Assembly (NCBI GenBank): GCA_963818225.1
Contig: CAWFRO010000016.1
Location: forward strand, 1 to 64,000
Direction of reading: 5' to 3'
Source of the DNA: Palsa-504 sp963818225
GTDB taxonomy: Bacteria; Actinomycetota; Actinomycetes; Streptosporangiales; Streptosporangiaceae
DNA length: 64,000 nucleotides
Shown: in pieces, positions 52,295 through 61,275 of the stretch
How the letters are laid out: each line of letters opens with the position of its first letter
How positions within the stretch are numbered: position 1 is the first letter of the stretch
The notes under the pieces: model-generated
What the model was told of the DNA's origin: nothing
Seen by the model: only the letters and a program-made list of their open reading frames with translations
The model's database searches: none
Program-made: the position numbers and the translations under genes

Positions 52295-54586
52295 GTGGGG
52301 GCCTTGGTCGACGGCGATGTGCTGGCGCGGTCCGGCCGGTCATACCGCGGAAACGGGCCGATGCCCGACCTTGTCGCGTCCAAGTTGCGGCGTCCGCTGG
52401 CGCGGCCCGGGACGATCCTGCGACTACCTCTGATCGAGCGGCTGGCGCAGACCAACCCACACCGGATCGTCTCCGTGGTGGCACCGTCGGGCTACGGGAA
52501 GACCACGCTGCTGGCGCAGTGGGCCGAGCGCAACGGCCAGTCCTTCGCCTGGGTGTCGGTTGACGAGAATGACAACGACCCGAAGGTCCTGCTCAGCTAC
52601 GTGGCCGAGGCGCTGGATGCGGTGCAGCCGGTGGGCGAGCGAGTGTTCGACGCGCTGGCCTCCCCGGCCAGTTCGGTGCCCGGCTCGGTCGTGCCGCGGC
52701 TGGGTACCGCGTTCGCGGCCATGACCACGCCGGTCGCGCTGGTCCTCGATGACGTGCACGTCCTGCACAACCAGGAATGCCGGGCCGCGCTGTCGGTGCT
52801 GGCCGATCACGTCCCGGACCGCTCCCGGCTGGTCCTGGCCGGGCGGGCCGAGCCGCCGCTGCGGACCGCGCGGCTGCGTGCCGAGGGCAGGATTCTGGAG
52901 ATCGGGCCGGCTGACCTCTCGCTCACCCGGCTGGAGGCGGACTGGCTGCTGCGGGAGGCGGGCGTCGGGCTGGCCGCCGATGAGCTGGCCGAGCTGTACC
53001 GGCGCACCGAAGGCTGGCCGACTGGCCTGTACCTGGCGGCACTGTACCTGCGGGAAGGCGGTTCGCTGCCGGGGGCGGCGGCGGCCTTCGGCGGGGACGA
53101 CCGGCTGGTGAGCGAGTACGTGGAGGCAGAGTTCCTGGCCCGGATTCCACCGTCCCAGCGGGTCTTCCTGACCTGGACCGCGGTGCTGGACCGGATGTGC
53201 GCCCCGCTGTGCGAGGCGGTGCTAGGGCCGCCCGGCTCCGGCGCGGACCTGGCCGGGCTGGCCCGCTCAAACTTGCTGCTGGTGCCCTTGGACCGGCGCG
53301 GGCAGTGGTACCGCTACCATCATCTGTTCCGTGACATGCTGCTGGCCGATCTGGAGCGCACCGACCCCGGCCTGATCCCGGTGCTGCGGCGCCGCGCCGC
53401 CGACTGGTGCCGCCGCAATGGCCTGCCCGAGGAGGCGCTGGAGTACTCCATCGCCGCGACGGACGTCGGTACGGCCGGCCGCCTGGTGGAAGAACTTACG
53501 GTGCCCACCTACCGCGGCGGGCGGATCACAACTCTTCAGCGGTGGTTCGGCTGGCTGGAAGACCGGGACGGTATCCCGGGGCACTCGATGGCCGCGGTCT
53601 GGGCGGCCATCCTCGCCGCGCGCACCGGCCGGCCGGTCGAGGCCGAGCGGTGGGCCGACGCGGTGGACCGCGGGCAGCAGGAGACGCAGGCCCAGCCCGA
53701 CAGCCCAAGCACGGCCGCCACGGCCGCCTGGGCCGCCGTGCTGCAGGCCCTGCTGTGCCGACGCGGCGTCGAGCAGATGGGTGCCGACGCCGACGAGGCG
53801 GCGCGCAGGCTCGCGGCGGCGGGCATCGTGGCGCCGGTGGCCGCTCTCCTGCAAGGGATTACGCGGGTCCTCTGCGGTGACCTTGACGCCGCCGACGCGT
53901 CATTCGAGAACGTCATCAGCATCGGGGGCCTGGGTGCACCTGATGTGCTGGCGCTGGCGCTGTGCGAGCGGTCACTGCTGGCCATGACGCACGACGACTG
54001 GGGCCCGGCCGAGGAGCTGGCCGGGCGGGCGCACACCGTGCTGCGCCAGGGCGGGAGCGAAGACAGCTACGTCACGCCCCTGGTCTGCGCGGCGCAGGCC
54101 CGCGTGGCCCTGCACCGCGGAGACGTCGCGGCGGCGCAGCAGCAACTGGTCGATGCCCAGCGGCTGCGACCTGTGCTGACCTACGCGTTTCCGCACATTG
54201 CCGTCCAGGCGCGGATCGAACTGGCCCGCGTGCACCTCGCGCTGGCCGACACGGCCGGGGCCAGGACGCTGATGCGGGAGATCGACGGGGTCCTCAAGCG
54301 CCGGCCCGACCTGGGCACACTGGTCAGCGAGGCCCAGGCCGTCCGGGTCCGGCTGGGCCAAGAGCACGGATCATCCGTCCCCGGAGCATCGGCCATGACG
54401 ACCGCGGAGCTGCGCGTGCTGCCGCTGCTCACCACGCACCTGTCGTTCCGCGAGATCGGCGCCGAACTGTTCCTGTCCCCGAACACCATCAAGTCACAGG
54501 CGATCTCGATCTACCGCAAACTAGGCGCTGCCACCCGCGGTCAGGCGGTCACCCGGGCCCGGGAACTAGGGCTGCTGGAGGGTTGA
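52295..54586 (+). CDS. MalT-like LuxR (LAL) regulator
   Basis: This 763-residue activator has a STAND-type ATPase domain with P-loop APSGYGKTTLLAQW at about residue 66 and Walker B VALVLDDVHVL. A TPR-like central part follows, and the C-terminal LuxR HTH contains LTTHLSFREIGAELFLSPNTIKSQ and IYRKLGAATR. A GTG starts the frame. An internal ATG at 52361 (MPDLVASKLRRP) is a good alternative because the family begins there. It is convergent with the ABC permease gene. Confidence 0.85.
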   Translation: MGALVDGDVLARSGRSYRGNGPMPDLVASKLRRPLARPGTILRLPLIERLAQTNPHRIVSVVAPSGYGKTTLLAQWAERNGQSFAWVSVDENDNDPKVLLSYVAEALDAVQPVGERVFDALASPASSVPGSVVPRLGTAFAAMTTPVALVLDDVHVLHNQECRAALSVLADHVPDRSRLVLAGRAEPPLRTARLRAEGRILEIGPADLSLTRLEADWLLREAGVGLAADELAELYRRTEGWPTGLYLAALYLREGGSLPGAAAAFGGDDRLVSEYVEAEFLARIPPSQRVFLTWTAVLDRMCAPLCEAVLGPPGSGADLAGLARSNLLLVPLDRRGQWYRYHHLFRDMLLADLERTDPGLIPVLRRRAADWCRRNGLPEEALEYSIAATDVGTAGRLVEELTVPTYRGGRITTLQRWFGWLEDRDGIPGHSMAAVWAAILAARTGRPVEAERWADAVDRGQQETQAQPDSPSTAATAAWAAVLQALLCRRGVEQMGADADEAARRLAAAGIVAPVAALLQGITRVLCGDLDAADASFENVISIGGLGAPDVLALALCERSLLAMTHDDWGPAEELAGRAHTVLRQGGSEDSYVTPLVCAAQARVALHRGDVAAAQQQLVDAQRLRPVLTYAFPHIAVQARIELARVHLALADTAGARTLMREIDGVLKRRPDLGTLVSEAQAVRVRLGQEHGSSVPGASAMTTAELRVLPLLTTHLSFREIGAELFLSPNTIKSQAISIYRKLGAATRGQAVTRARELGLLEG

Positions 54587-54587
54587 G

Positions 54588-55445
54588 CTATTCGGTGGTC
54601 CGGCGCCGGAAATACCGTGCGGCGAGCGGGGCCGCCACGGCGAGGATCAGCACCGACCAGGCCAGCGACGCCTCGATGGGGTGCTGCATCGGCCAGGCGC
54701 TGATCGACGCGGACGGGTTTGGGTTCTGCCAGAGCTGGCGGGCCGCGGCGGTCACGGCGCTGACCGGGCTCCAGTCTGCGATGGCCTGCAGCCAGCCGGG
54801 CATGTGCTGGGTCGGCACCAGCGCGTTGGACACGAACGCGAGCGGGAACAGCACGATGAATCCGAACGAGGCGGCCGACTCCGGGCTCTTACTGTTGAGC
54901 CCGACGCATGCGGCCACCCACGACAGGGAGTAGGCGAAGAACAGTACGAGGGCGAATCCCGCGATGATCGGCAGCAGGCCCGCGCTGGTTCGCCAGCCCA
55001 CCGCCAGCCCCGTGACGGCGACGACGAGCGCGCACAGGCAGGCCGTCAGCAAGTCCGCGAAGGAACGGCCGACCAGCACCGCGGGCCGCCACATCGGCAG
55101 CGTACGGAACCGGTCGATCATGCCCTCGTGCAAGTCGGTGGCCAGGCCAACCGCCGTGCCCATGGTGGACGTGGTCAGGTTCAGCGAGAGCAGCCCGGCC
55201 AGGATGAAATCGGTGTAGCTGCCGCCGCCGGGGATGGGGATCGCGCCGCCGAACAGGAAAATGAAGAGCACCGTGAACAGCACCGGCTGGATCGTGACGT
55301 CGGAGAGTTGCATCGGCTCCCGGGAGATGTGCACCAGGTTCCGGCGCGTCATGGACATCACGTTCCTGACCCGCTCGGCCACGCCGTGGGTGACCAGCCG
55401 GGTCCCGGCCGCGGCGCGCGGCCGCGGCGCGATGGTGGATGTCAT
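54588..55445 (-). CDS. ABC-2 type permease (DrrB-like)
   Basis: This 285-residue membrane protein has six TM helices and the DrrB/ABC-2 pattern PVLFTVLFIFLFGGAIPIPG, GMIDRFRTLPMWRPAVL and ALVPTQHMPGWLQAIADWSPV. It would need an ATPase partner, whose gene should lie upstream. Only a C-terminal tail of such an ATPase remains (55442-55592). Its drug or lipid substrate is unknown. Confidence 0.85.
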   Translation of the reverse strand: MTSTIAPRPRAAAGTRLVTHGVAERVRNVMSMTRRNLVHISREPMQLSDVTIQPVLFTVLFIFLFGGAIPIPGGGSYTDFILAGLLSLNLTTSTMGTAVGLATDLHEGMIDRFRTLPMWRPAVLVGRSFADLLTACLCALVVAVTGLAVGWRTSAGLLPIIAGFALVLFFAYSLSWVAACVGLNSKSPESAASFGFIVLFPLAFVSNALVPTQHMPGWLQAIADWSPVSAVTAAARQLWQNPNPSASISAWPMQHPIEASLAWSVLILAVAAPLAARYFRRRTTE

Positions 55446-55592
55446 GCTGTCGCCCCTTCGCTATCGCGCTCCGCCGCGCCGGTGAGCGCGAAGAAGACAT
55501 CGTCCAGCGAGGGCTGGCGGACCTCGATGGTGTCCGTCAGGATCCCCGCCTGATCCAGCGCCCGTACCACCGCCGTCGCCAGGCCGGCGAAA
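55442..55592 (-). pseudogene. C-terminal tail of an ABC transporter ATPase (DrrA-like)
   Basis: Minus-strand residues FAGLATAVVRALDQAG and RQPSLDDVFFALTGAAER match the regulatory C-terminal end of DrrA-type ATPases. The stop overlaps the permease start by four bases, as expected for drrAB. Upstream of about 55592 the similarity stops abruptly. The opposite strand then codes for a TetR regulator, so the ATPase core (Walker A, signature, Walker B) has been lost. Confidence 0.75.
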
Positions 55593-55594
55593 GG

Positions 55595-56146
55595 ATCCTC
55601 GACGTCGCCCTGGACTTGTTCACCGACCAGGGTTTCGACGGCACGTCCATGCGTGAGATCGCGGCACGGCTCGGCATCAGCAAGCCGGCGATCTACTACC
55701 ACTTCGCGTCCAAGGAAGAGATTCTGATGGCGCTGCACATGCGCCTGCACGAGTTCGGTCGGGCCGCGCTGGCCCGCTTGGCCGACCAGCCCGTGACGCT
55801 CGAGGTCTGGGGTTCGCTGCTCGATGAGGTGCTGGATCAGATGCTGGCCCAGCGCAAGATCTTCCTGTTGCACGAGCGCAACCAGGCGGCCCTGGAGAAA
55901 CTGCATCGTAAGGACCACGACGACGAGCACGAGGACATCCAGCAGCGGTTCCGGCAGGCCCTCGCCGATCCGTCGCTGTCACTGCACGACCGGGTCCGGA
56001 TGGCATGCTCACTGGGGGCGGTGTTGGGCGGCCTGCTCATGGCCGGGGACGCGTTCGACCACGTCTCCAGCGCCGAGCTCGGCTCGCTGGTCCGGGACGC
56101 GGTCCGCGACGTCGTGGGCGACCCGGGCGCCAGCACCCGCCACTAG
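55595..56146 (+). CDS. TetR-family regulator, natural start missing
   Basis: The frame carries GERILDVALDLFTDQGFDGTSMREIAARLGISKPAIYYHF, the TetR HTH, and continues to a normal C-terminal domain ending at 56146. The first residues usually preceding ERIL are replaced by sequence that on the other strand codes for the ABC ATPase tail. The in-frame start would have to be an unrelated upstream ATG at 55439 or another codon. It may be untranslatable. It probably once repressed the drrAB-like genes. Confidence 0.7.
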   Translation: MLDVALDLFTDQGFDGTSMREIAARLGISKPAIYYHFASKEEILMALHMRLHEFGRAALARLADQPVTLEVWGSLLDEVLDQMLAQRKIFLLHERNQAALEKLHRKDHDDEHEDIQQRFRQALADPSLSLHDRVRMACSLGAVLGGLLMAGDAFDHVSSAELGSLVRDAVRDVVGDPGASTRH

Positions 56147-56155
56147 CCTTTCCCC

Positions 56156-56727
56156 ATGTCTGCTAGCACAGGTCCACGGCCTGAAGCCAGGCCCCCATAT
56201 CGCAGGATCGTGCGCTCTGCGCTACGGGCCCTAGGATCCACCGTCGCGCTGGTGACCATCTACTATCTGCTGCCCTTTGACCGCACTTCGACCGGGGGCG
56301 CCGCCGCGATCCTGGTGCTCGGCCTGGTGCTGCTCGTCGGGCTGGTCGCCTTCCAGGTCCGCTCCATCATCCGGTCACGGTTCCCGGCCCTGCGGGCCGT
56401 CGAAGCCCTCGCGACCAGCGTTCCGCTGTTCTTGCTGTTGTTCGCCGGCTCTACCTCGTCCTGTCCACGATTTCCGCCCGCAGCTTCGGCCAGTCGCTGA
56501 CTCACACCGACGCGCTGTACTTCACCGTCACCGTGTTCTCGACGGTCGGCTTCGGGGACATCACGGCTAAGACCGAGGCCGCGCGGCTCGTGGTCACCTC
56601 GCAGATGATCGCCGATCTCCTGATCATCGGACTCGGGATCAGGGTCATTCTCGGCGCGGTGGCGCGTAGCCGGCAGCAGCAGCCAGCAGACGCGGACACC
56701 GAACGGCCCAGCCAGGCTGGCCAGTGA
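56156..56727 (+). CDS. Potassium channel (two-TM pore) protein, frameshifted
   Basis: The N-terminal part has hydrophobic segments TVALVTIYYLLPF and AAILVLGLVLLVGLVAFQ. The frame then loses one base at about 56445-56452. In the next frame LYLVLSTIS, ALYFTVTVFSTVGFGDITAKT and MIADLLIIGLGIRVILGAV complete an Ion_trans_2 channel with the selectivity filter TVGFGD. The repaired length is about 190 residues. The gene follows the tetR stop by ten bases. Confidence 0.75.
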
Positions 56728-56792
56728 CGATGGGCGGCATGGAAACATCACCCGCGCTTACGTCTGGCCCTTCTTCGACCAGGACTGTGCGT

Positions 56793-56830
56793 CCCCGCCC
56801 TGCCCCGGCCGCGGCCGGGGCAGGGCGGGG
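56793..56830. terminator. 38-bp perfect palindrome between convergent genes
   Basis: Perfect arms CCCCGCCCTGCCCCGGCCG and CGGCCGGGGCAGGGCGGGG run from 56793 to 56830 with no loop. A second shorter GGGGCAGGGCGGG run follows. The palindrome lies between the K+ channel gene (plus) and the molbindin gene (minus), so it can serve as a bidirectional terminator. Confidence 0.75.
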
Positions 56831-56864
56831 CAGGGCGGGAAAGCGGTGACGGCCGGTCAGGGCC

Positions 56865-57074
56865 TCAGTCGTCGGTAGCGAGGATTACCTCGGACGCTTT
56901 TATCAACGCGGTGACCCTGGTGCCCTGGGCCAGCCCGAGATCGCGGCATGCCTCCACCGTGATGGATGCCACGAGGCGTACCCCGTTCGCGTCGAGCTCG
57001 ACGTTGGCTATGGCCTCGCCTGCCGTGATGCCGGTAACCGTGGCCGGGATCTGGTTGCGTGCACTGAGTCGCAT
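56865..57074 (-). CDS. Molbindin (Mop domain) molybdate-binding protein
   Basis: This 69-residue protein consists of a single Mop domain: MRLSARNQIPATVTGITAGE, then IANVELDANGVRLVASITVEA and GTRVTALIKASEVILA. Molbindins bind molybdate or tungstate in oligomers and buffer it in the cytoplasm. It is divergent from a modA fragment and about 1.3 kb from the intact modA, and it belongs with the molybdenum gene set of this region. Confidence 0.88.
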   Translation of the reverse strand: MRLSARNQIPATVTGITAGEAIANVELDANGVRLVASITVEACRDLGLAQGTRVTALIKASEVILATDD

Positions 57075-57158
57075 GGCTCTCTCTTTCAGGTGATCAAGGT
57101 GAACTGAACTGCTGCCGCCGTATATCCCCACAGTTTCTCGCCCGGCAGATCCTCGCTG

Positions 57159-57290
57159 GTGACATCGGTCAAGCACGGCGCGAAAGCCGATGTCTTCGCC
57201 TCGGCGAACACTCCGAATATTACGGCCGCTACCGACGACAGCCTGGCGTCGGCCACGCCGAGAGTGTTCGCCCGCGACGGCGCCGAGATT
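57159..57290 (+). pseudogene. Fragment of a second modA
   Basis: The plus-strand reading HGAKADVFASANTPNITAAT is followed by PRVFARDGAEIM. This is the conserved ModA segment around (G)APADVFAS...PRVFAR, found intact in the modA gene at 58355. There is no start or upstream domain, and it runs directly into the methyltransferase frame. It is a remnant of an additional molybdate-binding protein gene. Confidence 0.65.
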
Positions 57291-58169
57291 ATGGCCGAAA
57301 CTGTTCTCATGAACGGAAGGGATCCGGCTTTCGCGAACATCGAGCAGGCCGAGTACTGGTCAGAGCAGGCGCCGACGTGGCTTGAGCTGGAAGATCAGCA
57401 GGAGGAGGTGCTCGGGCCCCCAGGTGAGCTGGCGATGGATCGCCTGGAGTTGCTCCCCGGCCAGCGGGTGATCGATCTGGGCTGCGGACCGGGACGGACG
57501 ACGCTGGAGCTGGCCGCCCGGGTCGGGCCTGCCGGCGAGGTTGCCGGGGTCGACATCTCGGCCGAGATGCTGGCGCGGGGCCGGGAGCGGGCCGCGCGGC
57601 TCGGCGCCGGGAACGTCGAGTTCGTGCACGCTGATGCCCAGGTGCACGATTTCGGCGCGGCCCGGTTTGACGCCGTCTACTCGCGCTTCGGTGTGATGTT
57701 CTTTTCCGACCCGGTGGCCGCCTTCGCTAACGTACGCAGGGCGCTCCGGCCGGGGGGAGCGCTGTCCTTTGCCTGCTGGCAGAGCGTGTCCGATAACGAG
57801 TGGATGCTCGTCCCTGGCGTGGCGGTGGCCGAGGTGACCGGGTCGGCGCCGCCGGTGCCCGGCCCGGATGGGCCCGGCCCGTTTTCGCTGGCCGATCCCG
57901 CGCGGGTCCGTGCCGTACTGGGCGCGGCCGGATTCGGCTCCATCGCGATCACGCCCCACGCCGATTACCTGGTGATAAGTGAGGACCGGATTCCCGAGGT
58001 CGCTGCGACCAGAGCCCGTGGCGGCGGCATCCGCCAGGCGCTCCGGGACGCCGATAATCAAACTCGCCAGCGAGCGCTCGCCGCCATCGAGGCCGCGTTT
58101 CGCGCCCGGCTCCACAATGGCGAGGTGCGGATGTCAAGAGGTGTCCTTCTGGTCACCGGCAGCGCCTGA
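57291..58169 (+). CDS. SAM-dependent methyltransferase
   Basis: This protein of about 292 residues has motif I VIDLGCGPGRTTLELA, the acidic VAGVDISAEML, FVHADAQVHDF, and the post-motif LRPGGALSFACW. It looks like a small-molecule methyltransferase of the UbiE/Coq5-like branch. The ATGs at 57291 and 57309 are both plausible, and the frame upstream of them is the modA fragment. Its substrate is unknown. Confidence 0.8.
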   Translation: MAETVLMNGRDPAFANIEQAEYWSEQAPTWLELEDQQEEVLGPPGELAMDRLELLPGQRVIDLGCGPGRTTLELAARVGPAGEVAGVDISAEMLARGRERAARLGAGNVEFVHADAQVHDFGAARFDAVYSRFGVMFFSDPVAAFANVRRALRPGGALSFACWQSVSDNEWMLVPGVAVAEVTGSAPPVPGPDGPGPFSLADPARVRAVLGAAGFGSIAITPHADYLVISEDRIPEVAATRARGGGIRQALRDADNQTRQRALAAIEAAFRARLHNGEVRMSRGVLLVTGSA

Positions 58170-58354
58170 CCATAACGGGCCGTGACCAGGCGCGGCGAAC
58201 ACCACCCGGGTGATGGCGATCGCGGCTAGCCGATCTTTACTACCTGGGTAGGAGCATTGAGACTACCGAGGGAGCGGGGATCATGCGGGCGGCCCGGCGG
58301 CGATCCCCGGGCCCAGCTGATCAACAGCGGCCGAGATTCAATCTAGGAGTGAGT

Positions 58355-59158
58355 ATGCGTCGTTTCGTTGTGACTGGGGCCGTGCTGGCGGCTGTCGCGG
58401 TGGCGGGTTGTTCCAGTAGCAGCAGCAGTGGTTCGTCGTCGGCTCCGGCGGCGGCGGGGAGTAGTTCGGGGCCGGCGGCGTTGCAGGCGGGGACGTTGAC
58501 GGTGCTGGCGGCGGCGTCGTTGCAGGGGAGTTTCACGCAGATCGGCAGGCAGTTTGAGGCGGCTCATCCGGGGGTGACGGTGAAGTTCAGTTTCGGGGCG
58601 AGTTCGACGCTGGCGACGGAGATTACCGGTGGTGCGCCGGCGGATGTGTTCGCGTCGGCGGCGCCGGCGAATATGGATACGGTGGTGAAGGCTGATGATG
58701 CGGCCAGCCCGGTGGATTTCGCGAAGAACACGGCGGAGGTGGCGGTGCCGCCGGGTAATCCGGCGGGGGTGACGTCGGTGCAGGATCTGGCGAAGTCGTC
58801 GGTGAAGGTGGCGTTGTGTGAGCCGCAGGTGCCGTGCGGGGTGCTGGCGGCGGAGGTGTTCAAGAACGTGGGGATCACGGTCAAGCCGGTCACGTTGCAG
58901 GCGAACGTGACGGCGACGCTGACCCAGGTCGAGACCGGGAACGTGGACGCGGGGATGGTGTACGTGACCGACGTGAAGGGCGCCGGGACCAAGGTCAAGG
59001 GCGTCGTGATCCCGGCCAGCCAGAACGCCTCGACGCTGTACCCGATCGCGACGGTCAGCAGCAGCAAGGAGGCGGCCACGGCGCAGGCGTTCGTCGCGTA
59101 CGTGCTGTCCCCGGCGGGCCAGCAGGTGCTGGCCGCGGCCGGGTTCCAGGCGCCGTGA
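58355..59158 (+). CDS. modA: ModA, molybdate-binding lipoprotein
   Basis: This 267-residue protein has a lipoprotein signal (VTGAVLAAVAVAGCSSSS, lipobox AVAGC). The ModA domain follows with VLAAASLQGSF, FSFGASSTLATEITGGAPADVFAS and a late GMVYVTDVKG. AGGAG lies just before the ATG. It would capture molybdate for the ModB permease downstream. Its last codons are the origin of a tandem repeat that runs on beyond the stop. Confidence 0.9.
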   Translation: MRRFVVTGAVLAAVAVAGCSSSSSSGSSSAPAAAGSSSGPAALQAGTLTVLAAASLQGSFTQIGRQFEAAHPGVTVKFSFGASSTLATEITGGAPADVFASAAPANMDTVVKADDAASPVDFAKNTAEVAVPPGNPAGVTSVQDLAKSSVKVALCEPQVPCGVLAAEVFKNVGITVKPVTLQANVTATLTQVETGNVDAGMVYVTDVKGAGTKVKGVVIPASQNASTLYPIATVSSSKEAATAQAFVAYVLSPAGQQVLAAAGFQAP

Positions 59159-59290
59159 CCCGGGTTCCAGGCGCTGTGACCCGGGTTCCGGGCGCTGTGA
59201 CCCGGGTTCCGGGCGCGTGACCCGGGTTCCGGCCGGGGTTGTGACCGGGGTTCCGGGCGCTGTGACCCGGGTTCCGGGCGCTGTGACCTG
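59138..59290 (+). repeat. Array of 21-bp repeats derived from the modA 3' end
   Basis: About seven units of 21 bp, reading CCGGGTTCC(A/G)GGCGC(T/C)GTGAC, begin with the last codons and stop of modA (GFQAP stop) and continue beyond it. One unit has a three-base expansion and one a one-base deletion. The array ends just before the GTG start of modB. Each unit contains its own in-frame TGA, so the repeats are copies of a coding tail with its stop codon. Confidence 0.8.
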
Positions 59291-59301
59291 GGGTTAGGTT
59301 C

Positions 59302-60145
59302 GTGGCGGGTCGGGCTGGGGGGTCGCGGCTTTCGGCGCGGGAGCGGGCGCGGCGGGCGGCGCGGGGTGGCGGGCCGCGGTCGGTGCCGGTGCCGTTGCTG
59401 GTGCCGGCGCTGGTCGCGGTGGCGTTTTTGGTGCTGCCGCTGGCCGGGCTGGTGATCCGGGCGCCGTGGGGTCATCTGGGGGCGGCGCTGGCCGGGTCGG
59501 ATGCGACCCAGGCGCTGGTGCTGTCGGTGTGGACGGCGACCACGGCGACGGGGATCTCGCTGCTGGTCGGGGTGCCGCTGGCGTGGGTGCTGGCCCGGAC
59601 GAGCTTCCCGGGGCAGCGGCTGCTGCGGGCCTTGGTGACGCTGCCGCTGGTGCTGCCGCCGGTGGTGGGCGGGGTGGCGCTGATCCTGGCGTTCGGCCGG
59701 ACCGGGTTCATCGGCCATCTGCCTGACTACCACGGCCGGGCCGACGCACCCCGTCACCCGTCACCGTGGTCATGGCGGAGACGTTCGTGGCCATGCCGTT
59801 CCTGATCATCACCGTGGAGGGGGCGCTGCGGTCCGCGGATCAGGGTTTTGAGGAAGCGGCGGCGACGTTGGGGGCGGCGCGGATGCGGTGTTCCGGCGGG
59901 TCACGGTGCCGCTGATCGCGCCGTCGCTCGGTGCGGGCGCGGTGCTGTGCTGGGCCCGGGCCCTGGGCGAGTCGGCGGCACCCTCACCACCACCGGGCCA
60001 CGCCCGCCACGGCGATGTCCTCGGTCTACTTCGCCGTGAAACCGCCCACTCCGCCATCGCCCTCAGCCTGGTCCTGCTCGCGGTCTCCATCGTGGTCCTG
60101 ATCTCCCTGCGTGATCACTGGCTGCGCGGCGGCTCCGCCGTATGA
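59302..60145 (+). pseudogene. modB: ModB permease, three or more frameshifts
   Basis: The N-terminal part is normal (LVPALVAVAFLVLPLAGLVI; SVWTATTATGISLLVGVPLAWVLA; VTLPLVLPPVVGGVALILAF). At about 59735 the frame is lost, and VVMAETFVAMPFLIITVEGAL appears in another frame. After about 59885 VFRRVTVPLIAPSLGAGAVLCW follows in a third, and from about 59985 IALSLVLLAVSIVVLISL returns. All parts of a molybdate permease are recognisable, but no single frame can be translated. Part of the middle loop also appears shortened. Confidence 0.75.
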
Positions 60146-60480
60146 CCCAGCCCGAGCACGGCGGCGGCGGCGGCGGCGGTGACGGCGGCGGCGGCGGTGG
60201 CCTGGTCGTGGATGCGGAGGTCCGCCGGGGCGGGTTCACCCTGCCGTCAGCACCGAGCCGCCCGGGCAGCTCGGGCTGCCGGCCCCAGCAGCGCCCGCAA
60301 CACCTGGACCGCGCCATCACCGGGCTCACCATCCTCTCCGCCGGATCCGGCTCACCCTCGACGGCCACCCCCCCGCCCTCGCCGACGTCACCCCCGCCGC
60401 AGTCACCGAACTCTCCCTCGACCCCGGCCGCCACGTATGGCTCACCGTCAAAGCCACCGACCTCGAGATCTACCCCCCGA
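60142..60480 (+). pseudogene. modC: ModC remnant with the ATPase core missing
   Basis: A start overlapping the modB end is followed by a poly-Gly tract coded by GGC repeats, and then VVDAEVRRGGFTL, the beginning of a ModC ATPase. The Walker and signature motifs are absent. From about 60280 the C-terminal TOBE domain is readable in another frame (ADVTPAAVTELSLDPG, VWLTVKATDLEIYPP). About 250 residues have been deleted. The transporter could not be energised by this protein. Confidence 0.7.
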
Positions 60481-60486
60481 CGGCAG

Positions 60487-61176
60487 TTAGCCGAGGTCAA
60501 GGAGCTGCTCGTAGAAGCCGCCGAATCGGCGTGCGATGTCGGTGAGATGAATCTCCAGGATCCAGTGGCACAGGCGCCCCGTCTTGTCGTGACGGCGCAT
60601 GAGTGTGGTATTGCCTGGGGCGATATAGGACTCGATGTCGGCGCCGTCGATCTTCTCGTGCGGGAACTCGCCGATGAGGTGGCCGGCGTGCACGCCGCCC
60701 AGGGACCATCCGGCCTCGCCGGCCAGCCGGGCGACTTCGGCGTACAGCTGTGCGCCGGTAATACCGGGGTGGCCGGCGAAATAGCGCCGGCCCGCCCCGA
60801 ATATGACGGGCAGGTCAGCGGCGAGCCGGTGCTTGACAGGATCGCCACCCAGCACGTAGGTACGCCCGAGATCGGCCTCGAACTCCTCGAAGATGGGCCC
60901 GAAGTCGGCGAAGACGATGTCGTCCGCCTCGATGATCCGGTCCGGCGGGTTCTCCCGGTAGGGGGACAGGGTGTGCGGGCCGGACCGCACGATGCGCTTG
61001 TGCCAGTGCCGGCTCGTCCCGAACATCTCGTTGGCCAGGTCCCTGATCTGGTCGCTGGCTTCCTGCTCGCCCCGGCCCGCCGCGATGATGCCACGCGCGA
61101 CGACTTCGTCGAACAGCGCCACCGCCTTGGCCTGGGCGTCCAGCAGCCGTCCGGCTCGTTCGTCCTCGGTCGGCAT
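60487..61176 (-). CDS. M24-family metallopeptidase-like protein
   Basis: This protein of about 229 residues has the pita-bread fold of M24 proteins. The metal ligands expected are D in VFADFGPIF, D in FEADLGRTY, H in GGVHAGHLIGEF, and E in HWILEIHLTD. The N-terminal creatinase-type domain is absent, so it is a short member. Its role could be aminopeptidase or a non-peptidase hydrolase. The ATG at 61176 was chosen from the alternatives. Confidence 0.78.
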   Translation of the reverse strand: MPTEDERAGRLLDAQAKAVALFDEVVARGIIAAGRGEQEASDQIRDLANEMFGTSRHWHKRIVRSGPHTLSPYRENPPDRIIEADDIVFADFGPIFEEFEADLGRTYVLGGDPVKHRLAADLPVIFGAGRRYFAGHPGITGAQLYAEVARLAGEAGWSLGGVHAGHLIGEFPHEKIDGADIESYIAPGNTTLMRRHDKTGRLCHWILEIHLTDIARRFGGFYEQLLDLG

Positions 61177-61275
61177 GTACCGACGATAAGGCAATTACCT
61201 GACCGGGAACAAAGGGACGTCCGGTTACCGGCCTTCGCGATCAGCAGCCTTCCCTCGGGGAGTTACACCATCGGC

